A DNA stretch of 64,000 nucleotides from Cocos nucifera (GCA_006176705.1 QRFJ01004894.1:1-64000), one strand, 5' to 3'; positions 22,878 through 36,370 are shown, counted from the first letter of the stretch. Program-made: numbers and translations. The notes: generated by a model from the sequence alone, not told the origin.

Positions 22878-23424
22878 ATTGCTTCTTAATTTATATACCT
22901 TGTATTATGAATCAATTTAGAATTTATATGCATACGAAAATTTTAGTGCACTTTGGATGCAGTGAATTTTAATTAGAGAGTTTCACAAAAACTTAATGCA
23001 TCAATATTTATTTAAATTATACCTGGTCCAAAGGGTAGTTAATAAATATTGATAGTTTTGCTATGCCTGGATCAAAGAATAGTGAATAATCTAGAAGACT
23101 CTACCATCACATGAAATAAAATTAACTTAATAACCTGAATATTGTATTGATTGAGTTGGTAAACTGATTGCCTTAGTAACCTATTGCTCTTGAGTTTAAA
23201 ATCCTAAAAATTATACACTCTATTTTCTTGCAAATTTTTAATTATTTTTTATTTTTTTTTATTTTTTTAAAATCTTATAAATTGATCTTCTAAATAAAGT
23301 TTAGAAAAGATTATTTTTAGTACTTGTTTTTTAATCCTCTAGGGACGATACTCTACTCACTTACTTTATTATTTGATCGATTGGTGCACTTGCCATAGCT
23401 ATAGATTAGTATGCATCAAGTTTT

Positions 23425-23442
23425 TGGCACCGTTGCCAAAAA
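23425..23442 (+). other. Primer-binding site (tRNA-Asp) of G1
   Basis: tggcaccgttgcc..., seven bases after the LTR, complementary (with a mismatch) to the 3' end of plant tRNA-Asp, the primer commonly used by Athila-type elements. Confidence 0.8.
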
Positions 23443-23539
23443 TTATGTCTAAAATAATATTAAAATTTTGATCCTAGCTTTAGTTTAAAATTTTATTTTT
23501 AATTTTTATTCTTCCTTTATTTCTAGATTTGTTTGGTAT

Positions 23540-25886
23540 ATGTCACGTATTGGACATAGTGACTTAGTATCTTTAAATCCAGAAATTGAAAGGACCATCA
23601 GAAGAATACAACAAAAAAGGAACATGATAGCTAAAGATCCTAACAACATCAATCTGAGATTGGTAATGGCGACCAAGGGATGGCAAGAAGCTATTCGAGT
23701 GGCACATCATCCATTAAACGATTACATCACACCATCTATAGTCGAGGCAGCTTCGAGCATCAGGAGACCACCTGTGCGAGCAAATAACTTCGAAATAAAA
23801 TCGGCAATGATCCAGATGATTCAATCAAATGTTCAATTCAATGGACACATGCATGATGATCTGAATGCCCATATTTCAAATTTTCTTGAACTTTGTGATA
23901 CTTTTAAAATTAATAGGGTGTCGAATGATGCTATTAGATTAAGGTTATTTTCTTTCTCTTTATGAGACAAAGCTAAAAATTGGCTTCATTCTCTTCCTGC
24001 AGGTTCTATCACAACTTGGGATGCCTTAGCCTAAAAATTCTTAGCCAAATACTTACCACCTTCCAAGATTGCCAAGATGCATAATGATATCACTTCTTTT
24101 GTGCAGATGGACATGAAGATACTATATGAGGCTTGGGAGCTTTTTAAGAAACTGCTGAGGAGATATCCACATCATCAACTACTTGTATAGCTTTATGTAC
24201 AAACTTTCTATAATGGTTTATCTCCTACTAATCATTCTATGATTGATGTAGCAGCAGGACGAACCATTAATCAAAAAATGAAGGAAGAAGTCTTTGATCT
24301 GATCGATGAGATGGCATCAAATAGCTATCAGTGGCAAATAGAATGCATGATGCCGAGAAGACCAGTAGCTGTGCAGGGAGTAGATTGCATGCCAACCTTA
24401 CTAGCTGAAATTGCAGTCCTTAGAGCCAAAGTCAACAACCCAAAGGGAACAGCTATGCATGTTCAGAGCATCACTTATGACCTGTGTGGAGGAGGACACG
24501 ATACAAGCAACTGCTAGACAGGTAATCCTTTTGCTAAAGCTACTAATATAGCTAATTATGTTGGTAATTTTTTTAGGCCCCAACAAAACAATCCCTACTC
24601 CAACGCATACAATCAAGGGTGGAGGCAGCATCCAAATTTCTTATGGAGCAATCAAAATGCAGCACAATAGCCACCCCCGGGGTTCCAAGTACCTAAAAAG
24701 AAGTCCAACATGAAGGAGCTTATAGTCAAATTCAAGCAAAACCAAGAAGCAACTATAAAAAATTTGAAAGCCAAGCTTAGGCAGGACCAAGCAGCAGCAA
24801 TTTGAAACTTGGAGATGCAAATAAGTCAAATGGCTAAGATAATCTCTGAGAGACCTTAGGGATCCTTGCCTAGCAACAAGGAGACCAATCCAAGGGAGCA
24901 AGTCAATACTATCACCCTAAGAAGTGGTAAAAAGCTAGAGGAGCCACATCAGAAGAAAGAGATTGAAGAGCCAACTATAAATAAGGAACCATCAACTAAA
25001 ATTTGTCAGTCACCAAAACAACCAGTAGATGGATAATCTCTAGATATAAGTTCATCGATCCAAATGTAAAGCCCTATATGCCACCACTACCATTCCTAGA
25101 GAGACAAATATAGCATCCAGATAAAGAGTTTTCTAACTTTTTTAAAATTTTAAAGAATTTACATATTAATATTTCTTTTGTAGATGCTATCACTCAAATG
25201 CCCAGGTATGCCAAGTTTCTCAAAGAAATTCTAACAAATAAGAAAAAGTTGAAGGAGCATGAGAGAATAAATTTGAATGAAGAATGCTCAACAATACTTC
25301 AATACAAATTACCACATAAGCTAAAAGATCTAGGGAGTTTTACTATCCCTTGCATTATTGTTGATTGTAGTTTTGATAAAGTTTTATGTATTTTAGGAGC
25401 AAGTATTAATCTCATATCTTTTTCTATTTTCAGGAAGCTGGGTCTAGGAGAACCGAAGCCTACCACTATTACTCTTTAATTAGCTGATAGATCCATCAAA
25501 TATCCAAGAGGTATAGTGAAGGATGTCTTGATAAAGGTAAATAAGTTTATTTTTCCTGTTGATTTTATTGTTCTTGATATGGAAGAAGATTATGATGTAT
25601 CCCTTATCTTAGGGTGACCCTTTTTAGCTACTGTAGGAGTTTTAATAGATGTTCAACAAGAAAAATTAATTCTTAGTGTCCCGGACAAATAAGTTACTTT
25701 TAATATTTTTAAAGCTATTAAACATCCCGATGATAATCAAACTTATTTTCGAATTGATGTTATTGATAATTTAGTTTATGAGTATTCTTTAGAAAACATG
25801 TTTGAGACTATGAAAGCTAGCAATGTCCAATTGAAAGAGGATTCGACTAAACATGAAAGTATTCCGATTGAAGTAGTACCAGATTG
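23540..25886 (+). pseudogene. gag: G1 gag-protease, broken
   Basis: The ATG at 23540 opens MSRIGHSDLVSLNPEIERT. The capsid core follows: FLELCDTFKINRVSNDAIRL, SLPAGSITTWDAL, LDLIDEM-like DLIDEMASNSYQW, then a zinc knuckle YDLCGGGHDTSNC that has lost its first Cys. The retropepsin region (25198-25886) has CILGASINLI, where G2 has CDLGASINLM, so the catalytic Asp is lost. Stops near 23963, 24031, 24188 and 24516 mostly replace Trp or Gln codons seen intact in G2. The frame ends at the TGA at 25884. No RT follows. Athila lineage by gag wording. Confidence 0.88.
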
Positions 25887-26772
25887 ATTCAGCTCAGAAC
25901 TCAAAGAAAATCAAGCTGAAGACTATAAATCAGAACTACTAGATAGGTTATTTCTTTTCTTTTTAGTTTTGATTATTTTTATTTTTTTTATTTTTCAATA
26001 ATTTATTATTGCTCTTTTACTGCTTCGGTGTGTATTTTCAATTTTGCAGAGAAAAATTAATGAGAACTCAAGCCAAATTTTAAAGCTTCAAAGAACCAGA
26101 CTGAACCAAATCAGGTGTATTCCTTCCTATCCTTTATTGCATCTTTTATTTTTTTTCTCCATTAAGACAATGCAGAATAAGTTGGGGGTAAGAAAAATTT
26201 TTGAAAAAAAAAACTTTTTAAACCACGTGTCTAGAAGAAAATCTTGAGCAAGATAGATTGAAAAAGTGATAAAAGTTAGAAGTATCTGCTAATGAATGTA
26301 ACGAGTTAAAGAAGTAGATTAGTTGGTCAGACTTTTAGCAACTACTTAGGTCATCTAAAGACTATTAGCACTTCTAATTTCACATGCACACTAACAAGGC
26401 AAAGTAGGTATTGATTATAAGGCCAACTGAATATTTAATTATCATTCAAAATTGTTAATTAATATACATTCTAATCAAAGAAACTTGAATTTAAGGAAAG
26501 AGCTACCTGCCTAAAAATAAAGTGCAAAAGATAGAGTATATGTGGATTGCCCAAAGCTTAGTAACTAGATCTCTGTACCTAGATCAAGTGTAGAGATTCA
26601 CATAAAATGGTGGAGGAAAGGCCAGGATGCTCAGCACAAAAAAAAAAAAAACAACAAGATAGTGTGAAAGCTACCTTAATTCATGAGTTTAGAATTAAAA
26701 ATGTATAGAAAATTAATCAAAATAGGTAATAAGAGAGGATACTTTTATCCTTTAAATTAATATTGAAATGCT
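25887..26772 (+). other. G1 3' untranslated region before B, with internal polypurine-like tract
   Basis: Non-coding; contains aataagttgggggta at 26177-26191, resembling the terminal polypurine tract and also present in G2. It ends at the B insertion; 26768-26772 (atgct) is B's duplication. The rest of this region is 36955-37170. Confidence 0.7.
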
Positions 26773-28097
26773 TATTAGATATATGTGCCGTAAAAGCCAG
26801 AATTGGCTGACAATTGTAATACACTTCTAGGGGCAAAATTATAATTTTGACTAAAATCAATAAATAGGTTATTTTCTATCACATATGTGTATTTAGTGTC
26901 TGTGATACATCCTTTGAGTTAATGGCAATGATAATTCATATTTTCAAGAGTTGAAAATTTAAGACATGAATAATCATTATTAACTCAGAAATTGCTCCTG
27001 ACCATAGGATCATCACGAGGATGGTGATTGATTCGGAAGGTTGGTGTACAATCGCTTCTCTTTAGTAGATGAGTCTTGAGTCTACGGTGTGGAGACACCG
27101 AAGCGAGAGTACAGGTACTCGTTAGAGAATGAGGGCACTGAGCGTGACCACCTCGAGTAGTCATTAGGGAGTCTACCTTCTCATCAATGACTGACTCGAT
27201 GCTGCAGTAGTGTGTCTGGTTCTTTGACCTGAGATGCATCGATAGTTCACCTTGAGGGTGTTATAGTTTGACTACACCATTACTCGGTCTCCTAGCCATA
27301 TGGAACCCTGAGGTGTATGTTGGCTATAGCATGTTCATTGTAGGAACTGGATGGCATCAAGATGGAATCTATCTACCTCGGTGGTAGAGGAGCAGCCCTA
27401 TGATAATCATGAGAATCAAGTCCAGAAGCCCATGGCCATGGCAGAGTGAAATAATAGAAAGAGTTTCTATTTAGATTTTCACATTGGACTCGAATCGAAT
27501 GATTACATCATATGACAGAAACTAGGGTTTGACGAGTTTACCTTAACCCTAATCTGATCGGGGCTCAAGATAGAAGAACTTAATCACACAGGTAGCTGCA
27601 CCAAGAGGTTCGCATTCAGCTCTGATGGGTTGCCACCATATACTGCTAGGTGTCACTGGTGGATTTTGGGAGCAATTAGAATGATTTAGATGATCGATCA
27701 TTCTAGCTGTTCGAATCAGAAGAGTTCTGATCCATCGAAAGGAAGTTTCGATGATGTCGATGATAGAGATCATGACATATCCCATTACCATACAGAACTG
27801 AATCTAACTGGGTCACACAAACAAGGGTTTGAATCTGGTGATCATCAATTGAACTGATCTAGTTCAATTGATCTGAATGAGATTCAATTAGGTTCAAAGA
27901 AATCGTGCTAGCACTCGATTGAACCTAACGTTCTTCTTTTTCTATCATAAATAAGTTGTCCTATCTGAGCCAAAGGAGTTTGTGCTCAATCAGAGGCCTT
28001 CATATGGTCTGACTGGAGGTTGTCCAAGTCAGAAAAGGATTGTCTTATTTTGTAAGACATTACCTACCATTTTTGGTCACCTGCCATTTCTTGTTCT

Positions 28098-28164
28098 TTG
28101 ACTTTGGTCAAAAGTCTACCTTTGACTGGTCAAACGTTGACCATTGACACTTTGACTTTTGACC
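28098..28164 (+). promoter_or_regulatory. W-box cluster in B 5' LTR
   Basis: Eight TTGAC/GTCAA cores in 67 bases, about 310 bases upstream of the TATA box. Confidence 0.6.
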
Positions 28165-28470
28165 ACATGTCATGCACCTATTGGAGAGCTGGTGGGGGCC
28201 TGTCCCCCTGCCAGAACCTGGCAAGGAGAAGGGCGCATGCCACCCTAGGCGTGTGCCCAAGTTGGAGGCGCCTAGGAGTCCTTGTTGGACAAGGACTCCA
28301 TCTCCTTTTTGGATTCCAATTAGAGTTCTTCTAAGAACCAACTTTGACTGGTCTTAGGCACCCTCTAAGGAGGAATCCTAGGGGACTCTATTTCCACCAA
28401 TCAGATTTAGATCTGATTTCACAAAGGATTGTGATTGGTTGGGAAGAAGAGGAGTTGGATCACAGCTAGT

Positions 28471-28480
28471 CTATAAATAA
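28471..28480 (+). promoter_or_regulatory. TATA box in B 5' LTR
   Basis: ctataaataa, conserved in all full LTRs of the family. Confidence 0.65.
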
Positions 28481-29061
28481 GACCCTGTACCCAACTCAGA
28501 CATGACATGAGATTGAAGCTAAGAGTTTCCATACGCCCCAAGGCTGCCTCTCCCCTCCTTCTCCATGCCAAACCACCTTCTCCCCTTGCTCTCCACGTCC
28601 AAAAGGAGTTTTGGATTTTTGCTGGTGCGATTCAAGCAAGAGAAAGGCGATCAAAAGCAAGAAGGCTGCGCTGCTGCAAAGGATGACTGCTGATCTTCAA
28701 AAGGAGTTTTGAAGATCCTCCAGATCAGATCCAGATCTAATTTTTGGAGATGTGATAGAGAAGAAGAGGATCTCCAGATCCAGCCTAAGTGGATACCGAT
28801 AGAGGCCAGGCACTTGCATGGCTAGATCCAGAACCTTCCGCTGCATACAGGATCATCAACAGGGTAATAGGATTACCCAAATCAGGTAAATTAAATTTGA
28901 TTTAATTTATCTTTATTTATTTTATTTATTAAAATAATATTAATTAAATCTAAAATATTCCAAGATCTGATACAGATTAAAGAGAAAATTTTTGAAATAT
29001 ATCTCTTGATCTGATCAGATCTGAACGAACCTGGACCGGGAAATCAGGATTTTCCTTCAAC

Positions 29062-29079
29062 TGGTATCAGAGCCATGGT
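29062..29079 (+). other. Primer-binding site (initiator tRNA-Met) of B
   Basis: tggtatcagagccatggt two bases after the LTR end. Confidence 0.92.
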
Positions 29080-30915
29080 TCTAAAAATATTTAGATCTAA
29101 TTTTAAATTTTTTTTAATTAGAAAATAATTGATTTTAGATATCACATGAGATGTGATCAGATCTGAAATTAGAAAAAATTAAAATTAAATGATTAGGATC
29201 TAAGATTAGAAGATATGCATGACTAGTTCTAGAATAGAATAGTCTTGCATGTTTTCAATTTAATTTGATTAACCCATATTTTAGATCCATTTATTTACTA
29301 TTTTTTAATATTATAATGGTTATAATAACATCTAAAAAATAGTAAATAAAATTATTTAATTTTAAACATCATATGAGATGTGATTGATGCATGTCTAGAC
29401 TAGTTGTAGAATAGTTCTACATAGTTGTCTAGATTAGGGTTTATTTTGATAAGATCAATTTAAATCTAATTTTTAGATTATTATGAGATAATTTAGATCT
29501 AAAAATATGCATGATTCGATACATGAGATGTATGCAAAATATGCCATGATTAGATCTACTTTGTATATGAGATATATGATATAGATCTGATACTGTTTTG
29601 TAGTATTGAATGTTCCTGATTAAGGCGTTCCTCTTGGCCGTCCGGATCATAAGAACGAAGAAGGGTTTAAAGGCCCTCTCTTCCCATTTGATGGGGTGTT
29701 CTTATGATGTGTAGGGGTGCTGCGTGTTCGTCCTTAATCAGAAACCCAAAACTTACTTTCTGCAAAACCCTAGATCCTGAAACTCTAGGATTTATTGTGC
29801 ATATTTTGTTTATGAACCCTACTTAATTAAGAATTAAGTTTATAAAATATTAATTAGGTCTAAAATTGAGAATTTCAGATCTAAGACATATTCATAATAC
29901 TGGGTTCGGGCTTGGGTAGCTCAATTAGGTCTAAGCGGTTGATCAAACCGAATCAAGAGTTGGTTAGATGGGATCAACAATGCTTAAATTGACCAGCCTA
30001 ATAGGATTAAGTCTGGGTCAAGATCGAGTCACGATCAAGCAAGACCTAATTAGGCTCAGAGGTTAGAGTCTAGATTGTAGGCTAACCCAATTGGTTCTGA
30101 CTCAATAATTTGGTGTCTAAGGTAAGTTTGGCACATACGACCGACTGATTTTTAATTGGAAGCTACTCGATCTGAATGCATTCTTGTACAAGTTAATGGC
30201 ATATTCCTTCCACCGGTCTCACTTACCTGGCCATATCTATTGACACAGTTCTGATCTGAGGTGGTCAATAATCCGAGCTAACCCATGCCACTAGGTTAGT
30301 CATAATTGTTATGACTAAGCCAAGTCTAGTTTAATGAGACCTGAATCAATTCTCCCTAAGAAAAGATTAAGTCTGAGGTCTTCCACCATTGTAGATGTGC
30401 GGGCCCTTTCCGGGGTTGATTGTTCTCGGCTAGATACAGTGGCTCAGTTGCACCGAAAAGATGCAACCATGTCTATTAGGCATTGGATGCTATGGGCTGG
30501 AGGATGAGTTGGGCTCAATATTTCGGATACGGTGAGAGACTCAATTAGGAACCCAGTCTATGCAAATGGTGGGTCTGACTTAACTAAGGAGTGGATCAAT
30601 ATTCTGGATACGGTGAGATTCATGAATTAGAGACCAAGTTTGGGTGCACCATGATTAGAGAATCATTGAACAAGAGTTGTTCACTCATTGGCTAACCCAT
30701 CACCAATAACTATTAGGTGAGGTGATGAGTCAGTTGGTGAGACCGCACCACCCACTAGAAATCATTAATCGTGGAGATTTTCGCATCTCTACAGAGGGAG
30801 TGTAGGGATCCGAGAAAATAGTGGGAGCTAATTTGTTTAAAAATAAAATCCCTAAACAAATTGGTCAAGTCAAAATTACAATATCTAACTAGAATCTTTG
30901 ACTCTCTATAGGAAA
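29080..30915 (+). other. Untranslated leader of B
   Basis: About 1.8 kb without a sustained frame, conserved with the leaders of A and C on the opposite strand. It ends at the gag ATG (30916). Confidence 0.8.
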
Positions 30916-31740
30916 ATGTCTGCGTCCAACCCATTGGCACGTATCCTGGACACACATAGACTGACCGAACCCAATTATAAAGATTGGCTCAGAAACTACA
31001 AAATTATTTTGGGTTCTGAGAAGTTAACCCATGTTTTGGACCAGGACCCTCCCACCTTACCAGCCCATCCATCTGTTGAATAGAGAGCATCTCTGGAAAA
31101 ATGGATAGACGAAGATAATAAGGCCAGATATTACATGTTGGGCTCGATGTCTGATGAGCTCCAATGCCAACATGAGGATATCAGGACTGCTCGCCAAATG
31201 TTGGCTCACCTGCAGGAGATGTTTGGTGAACAGAGTCGCGCAGCCAAATATCAAGTCATGAAATGACTTTTTAAGGCTAAGATGCGTGATGGGCAGTCAG
31301 TCCAAGATCACTGTCTGACAATGATCAAGGACATGGAAGAGCTTGAGAAGCTCGGTGTGAAGTTGGACTTGGACCTGTAGAACGATATTATTCTGCAATT
31401 CTTGACTGATGCATATGGGCAATTCATCATGAATTACCACATGCATAAACTTCAAAATTCCTTGGCCGAATTAATGAATATGCTGGTTACCGCTGAGCTT
31501 TCTATGAAAGGATTCTAAAGGCTCAGTTCTTGCTATGGAATGGACTTCTTCCAAAAGAAAGTCTTCTGGAAAGAAAAAGAAGTCTGTGAAAAAGCAAAAG
31601 GTGGAAGGATCAAAGAAGAAGAAGGCAGAGCCGAAGAAGAAGGCCGATGTCAAAGGAAAGTATTTCCATTGCAACAGCGACGGCCATTGGAAGCGGAACT
31701 GCCCTACTTACCTGGCCATCCTGAAGAACAAGAAGGAAGG
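30916..31740 (+). pseudogene. gag: B gag, broken
   Basis: Starts MSASNPLARILDTHRLTEP, a copia capsid opening (the following segment has YKDWLRNYKIILGSEKL). Stops: TAG at 31081, TGA at 31264-31266 (same codon as in C) and TAG at 31378; a one-base insertion near 31513. After the frame change, a Lys-rich stretch leads to the zinc knuckle YFHCNSDGHWKRNC (31660-31700), whose first Cys is Tyr here and Cys in C. Gag would form the particle and bind RNA. Not translatable as it stands. Confidence 0.88.
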
Positions 31741-33063
31741 TCCTTCTGGAGGTATGCTCATTATTGAGTCTAACCTTACAGTTTCTTCTACATCCAGTTG
31801 GGTGCTTGACTCTGGTTCTAGTGCTCATCTGTGCACTTCTATGCAGGGTCTTGAGGATAGCAGGAGGCTGAGGGATGGAGACATGATCCTACGTGTCGGT
31901 AATGGAGCAAGAGTTGCTGCAGTAGCCGTGGGAACATACCCTCTTCGATTACCATCTGGTTTAGACTTAGTTTTGAAAGACTGTTATTTTGTGCCTGCAG
32001 CTAGCAGGAATTTGATTTCTGTTTCATGCTTAGCACAAGAAGGTTATGTGATCACCTTCTTTAAGGACCATTGTAACATTCTTTATGAAAGAAATAAAAT
32101 TGCAAATGATTTTCTTATTAATGGTCTTTATCAGCTACATATTGATGTACCTATTTTAATTATCGAGCAAAACGTGAATGCCAAACGACCTAGGGATAGT
32201 CTAAACGATAGATATCTATGGCACCTGAGATTAGGTCATATAGCAGAAGATAGGATCAACAAATTGGAGAAAAATGGGCTATTGAGTCCATTGACTTCTG
32301 AGTCATATCCAACTTGTGAATCTTGTCTTCAAGGCAAAATGACTAAACTCCCTTTTGTAGGACATGGGGAGAGGGCCATAGATCTCCTTGCCCTAGTACA
32401 TACAGATGTGTGCAGCCCATTTGATGTGCCGGCTAGAGGCAATTTTGTCTACTTCATTACCTTTATCGATGATCTATCTAGGTATGGGTATGTGTATCTT
32501 ATGAGACACAAGTCTGAAGCTTTTGAAAAGTTCAAAGAATTCAGACATGAAGTAGAAAAACAAACTGGAAAACCCATTAAGGTTCTTCGATCAGATCGAG
32601 GAGGTGAATACCTTAGCCGGGAATTCCTAGACTATCTAAAGAAAAATGGCATAGTCTCTCAATGGACTCCACCAGGAACACCTCAACTCAACGGGAGTTT
32701 CAGAACGGAGAAATCGGACTCTATTGGATATGGTTCGATCCATGATGAGCTTCACAGACCTTCCCTGATTTTCTTTGGGGACACTCATTGTTAACTTCAA
32801 TATATCTACTGAATAGGGTTTCCTCTAAAACCATTCCTACCACACCGTATGAGATATGGCATGGTAAGAAACCAAGTCTGAGTCATCTCAGAATTTGGGG
32901 TTGTCCGGCTCATGTCAAAAGACAACAAGCGGACAAGTTAGAGTTTAGGTCCTTTAGAGCTCGATTCATAGGATATCCTAAAGAGTCATTAGGATACTAT
33001 TTCTACATTCCAGAAGACCACAATGTGATTGTGAGTCGACATGCCATCTTTCTTGAAAAATAG
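31741..33063 (+). pseudogene. pol: B protease and integrase, broken
   Basis: Protease: SSWVLDSGSSAHLCTSM, with an intact DSGS active site. Integrase: zinc finger HLRLGHIAED...CESCLQGK, then the core with HTDVC, FIDDLSRYGYVYL and LRSDRGGEYL. A one-base insertion near 32695 shifts the frame and removes the catalytic Glu segment; the frame is regained at 32788 (IYLLNRVSSKTIP). A TAG at 33061-33063, after AIFLEK, is found at the same codon in C. Order before RT identifies copia. Confidence 0.9.
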
Positions 33064-34660
33064 TTTATTCAAGATAGCGGCATTGGAAAGCAGATCAAGC
33101 TTGATGAGAAAGTCTCACAAGTACAACGAGCTAAGGACCAATTGGAACCAAATCAGGTTGAGCCAATAAGAACACTACCTCCTCCACCTCGTAGATCGGA
33201 AAGAGTTTTCCATCCCCTGAAAGATACTTAGGTATTATTTCAGAGGAAGTAGAGAAAATGTTCCTCGTAGGTAATGGTGCTCATGGTGATGATCCCAAAA
33301 CCTACAACGAGGCGATATCAGATATCGACTCCGAGAAATGGCTAGAGGCAATGCAGTCAGAAATTGACTCGATGCACTCAAACCAAGTCTGGACCTTGGT
33401 AGATCCACCAGAAGGTATAGTACCTATTGGGTGTAAATGGATCTTCAAGAGAAAGATTGGTGCAGATGGGAATGTGGAGACATTCAAGGCTAGACTAGTG
33501 GCAAAAGGTTATAGTCAATGCGAAGGCATTGACTATCAGGATACCTTTTTCCCAGTGGCTATGCTAAAATCCATCCGCACATTGCTTGCCGTTGCAGCCT
33601 ATTTCGATTATGAAATATGGCAAATGGACGTGAAAATGGCATTCTTAAATGGATATCTTGAGGAAGATATCTATATGGAACAGCCGCTAGGTTTCACATC
33701 CAGTGATACTGATCACAAGGTTTGCAAGCTGCAAAGGTCCATATATGGACTTAAGCAAGCATCTCGGAGCTGGAACACTCATTTCAATGATGTGATCAAA
33801 AAGTTTGGTTTCATCAAAAATGAAGAGGAACCATGTGTTTTCAAAAAGGTCAGTGGGAGCGCTGTTGTCTTCCTCGTATTGTACGTGGATGACATCCTCC
33901 TTATTGGGAATGATATTCCCATGTTGACCACAGTTCAAAATATGGTTGTCCAAGGAATTCTCATGAAAGACCTAGGTGAAGCATCCTTTATTCTAGGAAT
34001 TAAGGTCTATAGGGATAGACCGAATAGGATGCTAGGACTTTCACAGAAGATGTACATAGAGGAAGTACTAAAGAGGTTTAGTATGGAAAACTCTAAGAGG
34101 GGATTAATACCCTTCAGACATGGTATTCATCTTTCCAAGAAGATGTGCCCTAGCACACCTGAGGAAATAGAACGCATGAGCAAGATCCCTTATGCTTCTG
34201 CAATAGGGAGCCTCATGTATGCCATGCTATGTACACGACCTGATATAGCCCATGCTGTGAGTGTCACAAGCAGATATCAGTCAAATCCAGGTGAAGAACA
34301 CTGGACTTCTGTGAAATGTATCCTTAAGTACTTGAGAAGAACTAAGGATATGATGTTGGTCTTTGGTAATGGAGAACTCCAAGTCCAGGGATACACAGAC
34401 TCGGATTTTCATGTCCGATATAGATGATCGAAAGTCGACATCTGGAGTCTGTTTGTGTGCAATGGTGGTGCTGTCAGCTGGAAGAGTTCCAAGCAAAAGT
34501 GATACCACCATCCATGATTACCTCAGAAGGGTTACGTCGAGGTCAAGAGAGTAGACTCCACAGATAATGTGGCAGACCCACTTACAAAGCCGTTGGGCCA
34601 GCAGAAGATCGAAGCCCACCTTGAGAAGATGGGACTTAGACTTGTAGCCAATTGGCTTTA
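33064..34660 (+). pseudogene. pol: B reverse transcriptase and RNase H, broken
   Basis: Long open frame 33258-34427 with VWTLVDPPEG, KWIFKRKIGADG, QMDVKMAFLNGYLEEDIYM, YGLKQASRSWN and the catalytic LYVDDILLIGND. Around 33940-33966 a one-base gain and a one-base loss enclose eleven altered residues; the loss is shared with C. The frame breaks at 34426 in RNase H, after GYTDSDF, by a one-base gain also shared with C. About 55 bases of RNase H seen in C are missing near 34512. Confidence 0.9.
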
Positions 34661-34664
34661 GGAC

Positions 34665-34675
34665 AAGTGGGAGAT
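34665..34675 (+). other. Polypurine tract of B
   Basis: aagtgggagat directly before the 3' LTR; same tract in C at 52726-52736. Confidence 0.85.
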
Positions 34676-35998
34676 TGTTAGATATATGTGCCCTAGAAGC
34701 CAGAATTGGCTGACACTTGTAATACACTTCTAGGGGCAAAATTATAATTTTGACTAAAATCAATAAAATGGGTTATTTTCTATCACATATGTGTATTTAG
34801 TGTCTGTGATACATCCTTTGAGTTAATGGTAATGATAATTCATATTTTCAAGAGTTGAAAATTTAAGACATGAATAATCATTATTAACTCATAAAATGCT
34901 TCCGACCATAGGATCATCACGAGGATGGTGATTGATCCAGAAGGTTGGTGTACAATCGCTTCTCTTTAGTAGATGAGTCTTGAGTCTACGGTGTGGAGAC
35001 ATCAGAGTGAGAGTACAGGTACTCGTTAGAGAACGAGGGCACTGAGCGTGACCACCTCGAGTAGTCATTAGGGAGTCTACCTTCTCGTCAATGACTGACT
35101 CGATGCTGCAGTAGTGTGTCTGGTTCTTTGACCTGAGATGCATCGGTAGTTCACCTTGAGGGTGTTATAGTTTGACTACACCATTACTCGGTCTCCTAGC
35201 CATATGGAACCCTGAGGTGTATGTTGGCTATAGCATGTTCATTGTAGGAACTGGATGCATCAAGATGGAATCTATCTACCTCGGTGGTAGAGGAGCAGCC
35301 CTATGATGATCATGAGAATCAAGTCCAGAAGCCCATGGCCATGGCAGAGTGAAATAATAGAAAGAGTTTCTATTTAGATTTTCACATTGGACTCGAATCG
35401 AATGATTACATCATATGACAGAAACTAGGGTTTGACGAGTTTACCTTAACCCTAATCTGATCGGGGCTCAAGATAGAAGAACTTAATCACACAAGTAGCT
35501 ACACCAAGAGGTTTGCATTCAGCTCTGATGGATTGCCACCATATACTGCTAGGTGTCACTGATGGATTTTGGGAGCAATTAGAATGATTTAGATGATCGA
35601 TCATTCTAGCTATTCGAATCAGAAGAGTTCTGATCCATCGAAAGGAGTTTCAATGATGTCGATGATAGAGATCATGACATATCCCATTACCATATAGAAC
35701 TGAACCTAACTGGGTCACACAAATAAGGGTTTGAATCTGGTGATCATCAATTGAACTAATCTAGTTCAATTGATCGGAATGAGATTCAATTAGGTTCAAG
35801 AAAATCATGCTAGCACTCGATTGAACCTAACGTTCTTCTTTTTCTATCATAAATAAGTTGTCCTATCTAAGCTAAAGGAGTTTGTGCTCAATCAGAGGCC
35901 TTCATATGGTCTGACTGGAGGATATCTAAGTTAGAAAAGATTGTCTTATTTTGTAAGACATTACCTGCCATTTTTGGTCACCTGCCATTTCTTGTTCT

Positions 35999-36065
35999 TT
36001 GACTTTGGTCAAAAGTCTACCTTTGACTGGTCAAACGTTGACCATTGACACTTTGACTTTTGACC
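35999..36065 (+). promoter_or_regulatory. W-box cluster in B 3' LTR
   Basis: Same eight TTGAC/GTCAA cores as in the 5' LTR. Confidence 0.6.
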
Positions 36066-36370
36066 ACATGTCACGCACTTATTGGAGAGCTGGTGGGGGC
36101 CGGTCCTCTTGTCAAAACCTGGCAAGGAGAAGGGCGCACGCCACCCTAGGCGTGTGCCCAAGTTGGAGGCGCCTAGGAGTCCTTGTTCGATAAGGACTCC
36201 ATCTCCTTTTTGGATTCCAATTAGAGTTCTTCTAAGAACCAACTTTGACTGATCTTAGGCACCCTCTAAGGAGGAATCCAGGGGACTCTATTCCCACCAA
36301 TCAGATTTAGATTTGATTTGATAAAGGGTTGTGATTGGTTGGGAAGAAGAGGAGTTGGATCACAGCTAGT

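Larger units (their letters stand above)
21451..23418 (+). repeat. 5' LTR of G1 (1968 bp)
   Basis: Starts tgataagtgg, ends atgcatca. Colinear with 37184-39109 and with both G2 LTRs. Contains a TATA box near 22292, a purine-rich stretch after it and a conserved inverted repeat at 22844-22877. Confidence 0.93.
26773..29059 (+). repeat. 5' LTR of B (2287 bp)
   Basis: Starts TATTAGATATATG, with the usual TG mutated to TA, and ends CCTTCA. Colinear with 34676-36949, differing by scattered substitutions and small indels. Confidence 0.93.

Noticed and set aside
28098..28334. Short ORFs over the W-box region in several LTRs
   Set aside because: Both strands are open over the same bases in every LTR copy, as expected of a repeat without stops by chance; the DNA has regulatory features instead.
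29062..29079. tRNA gene
   Set aside because: Only the 3' complement of tRNA-Met is present; this is a primer-binding site, not a tRNA.
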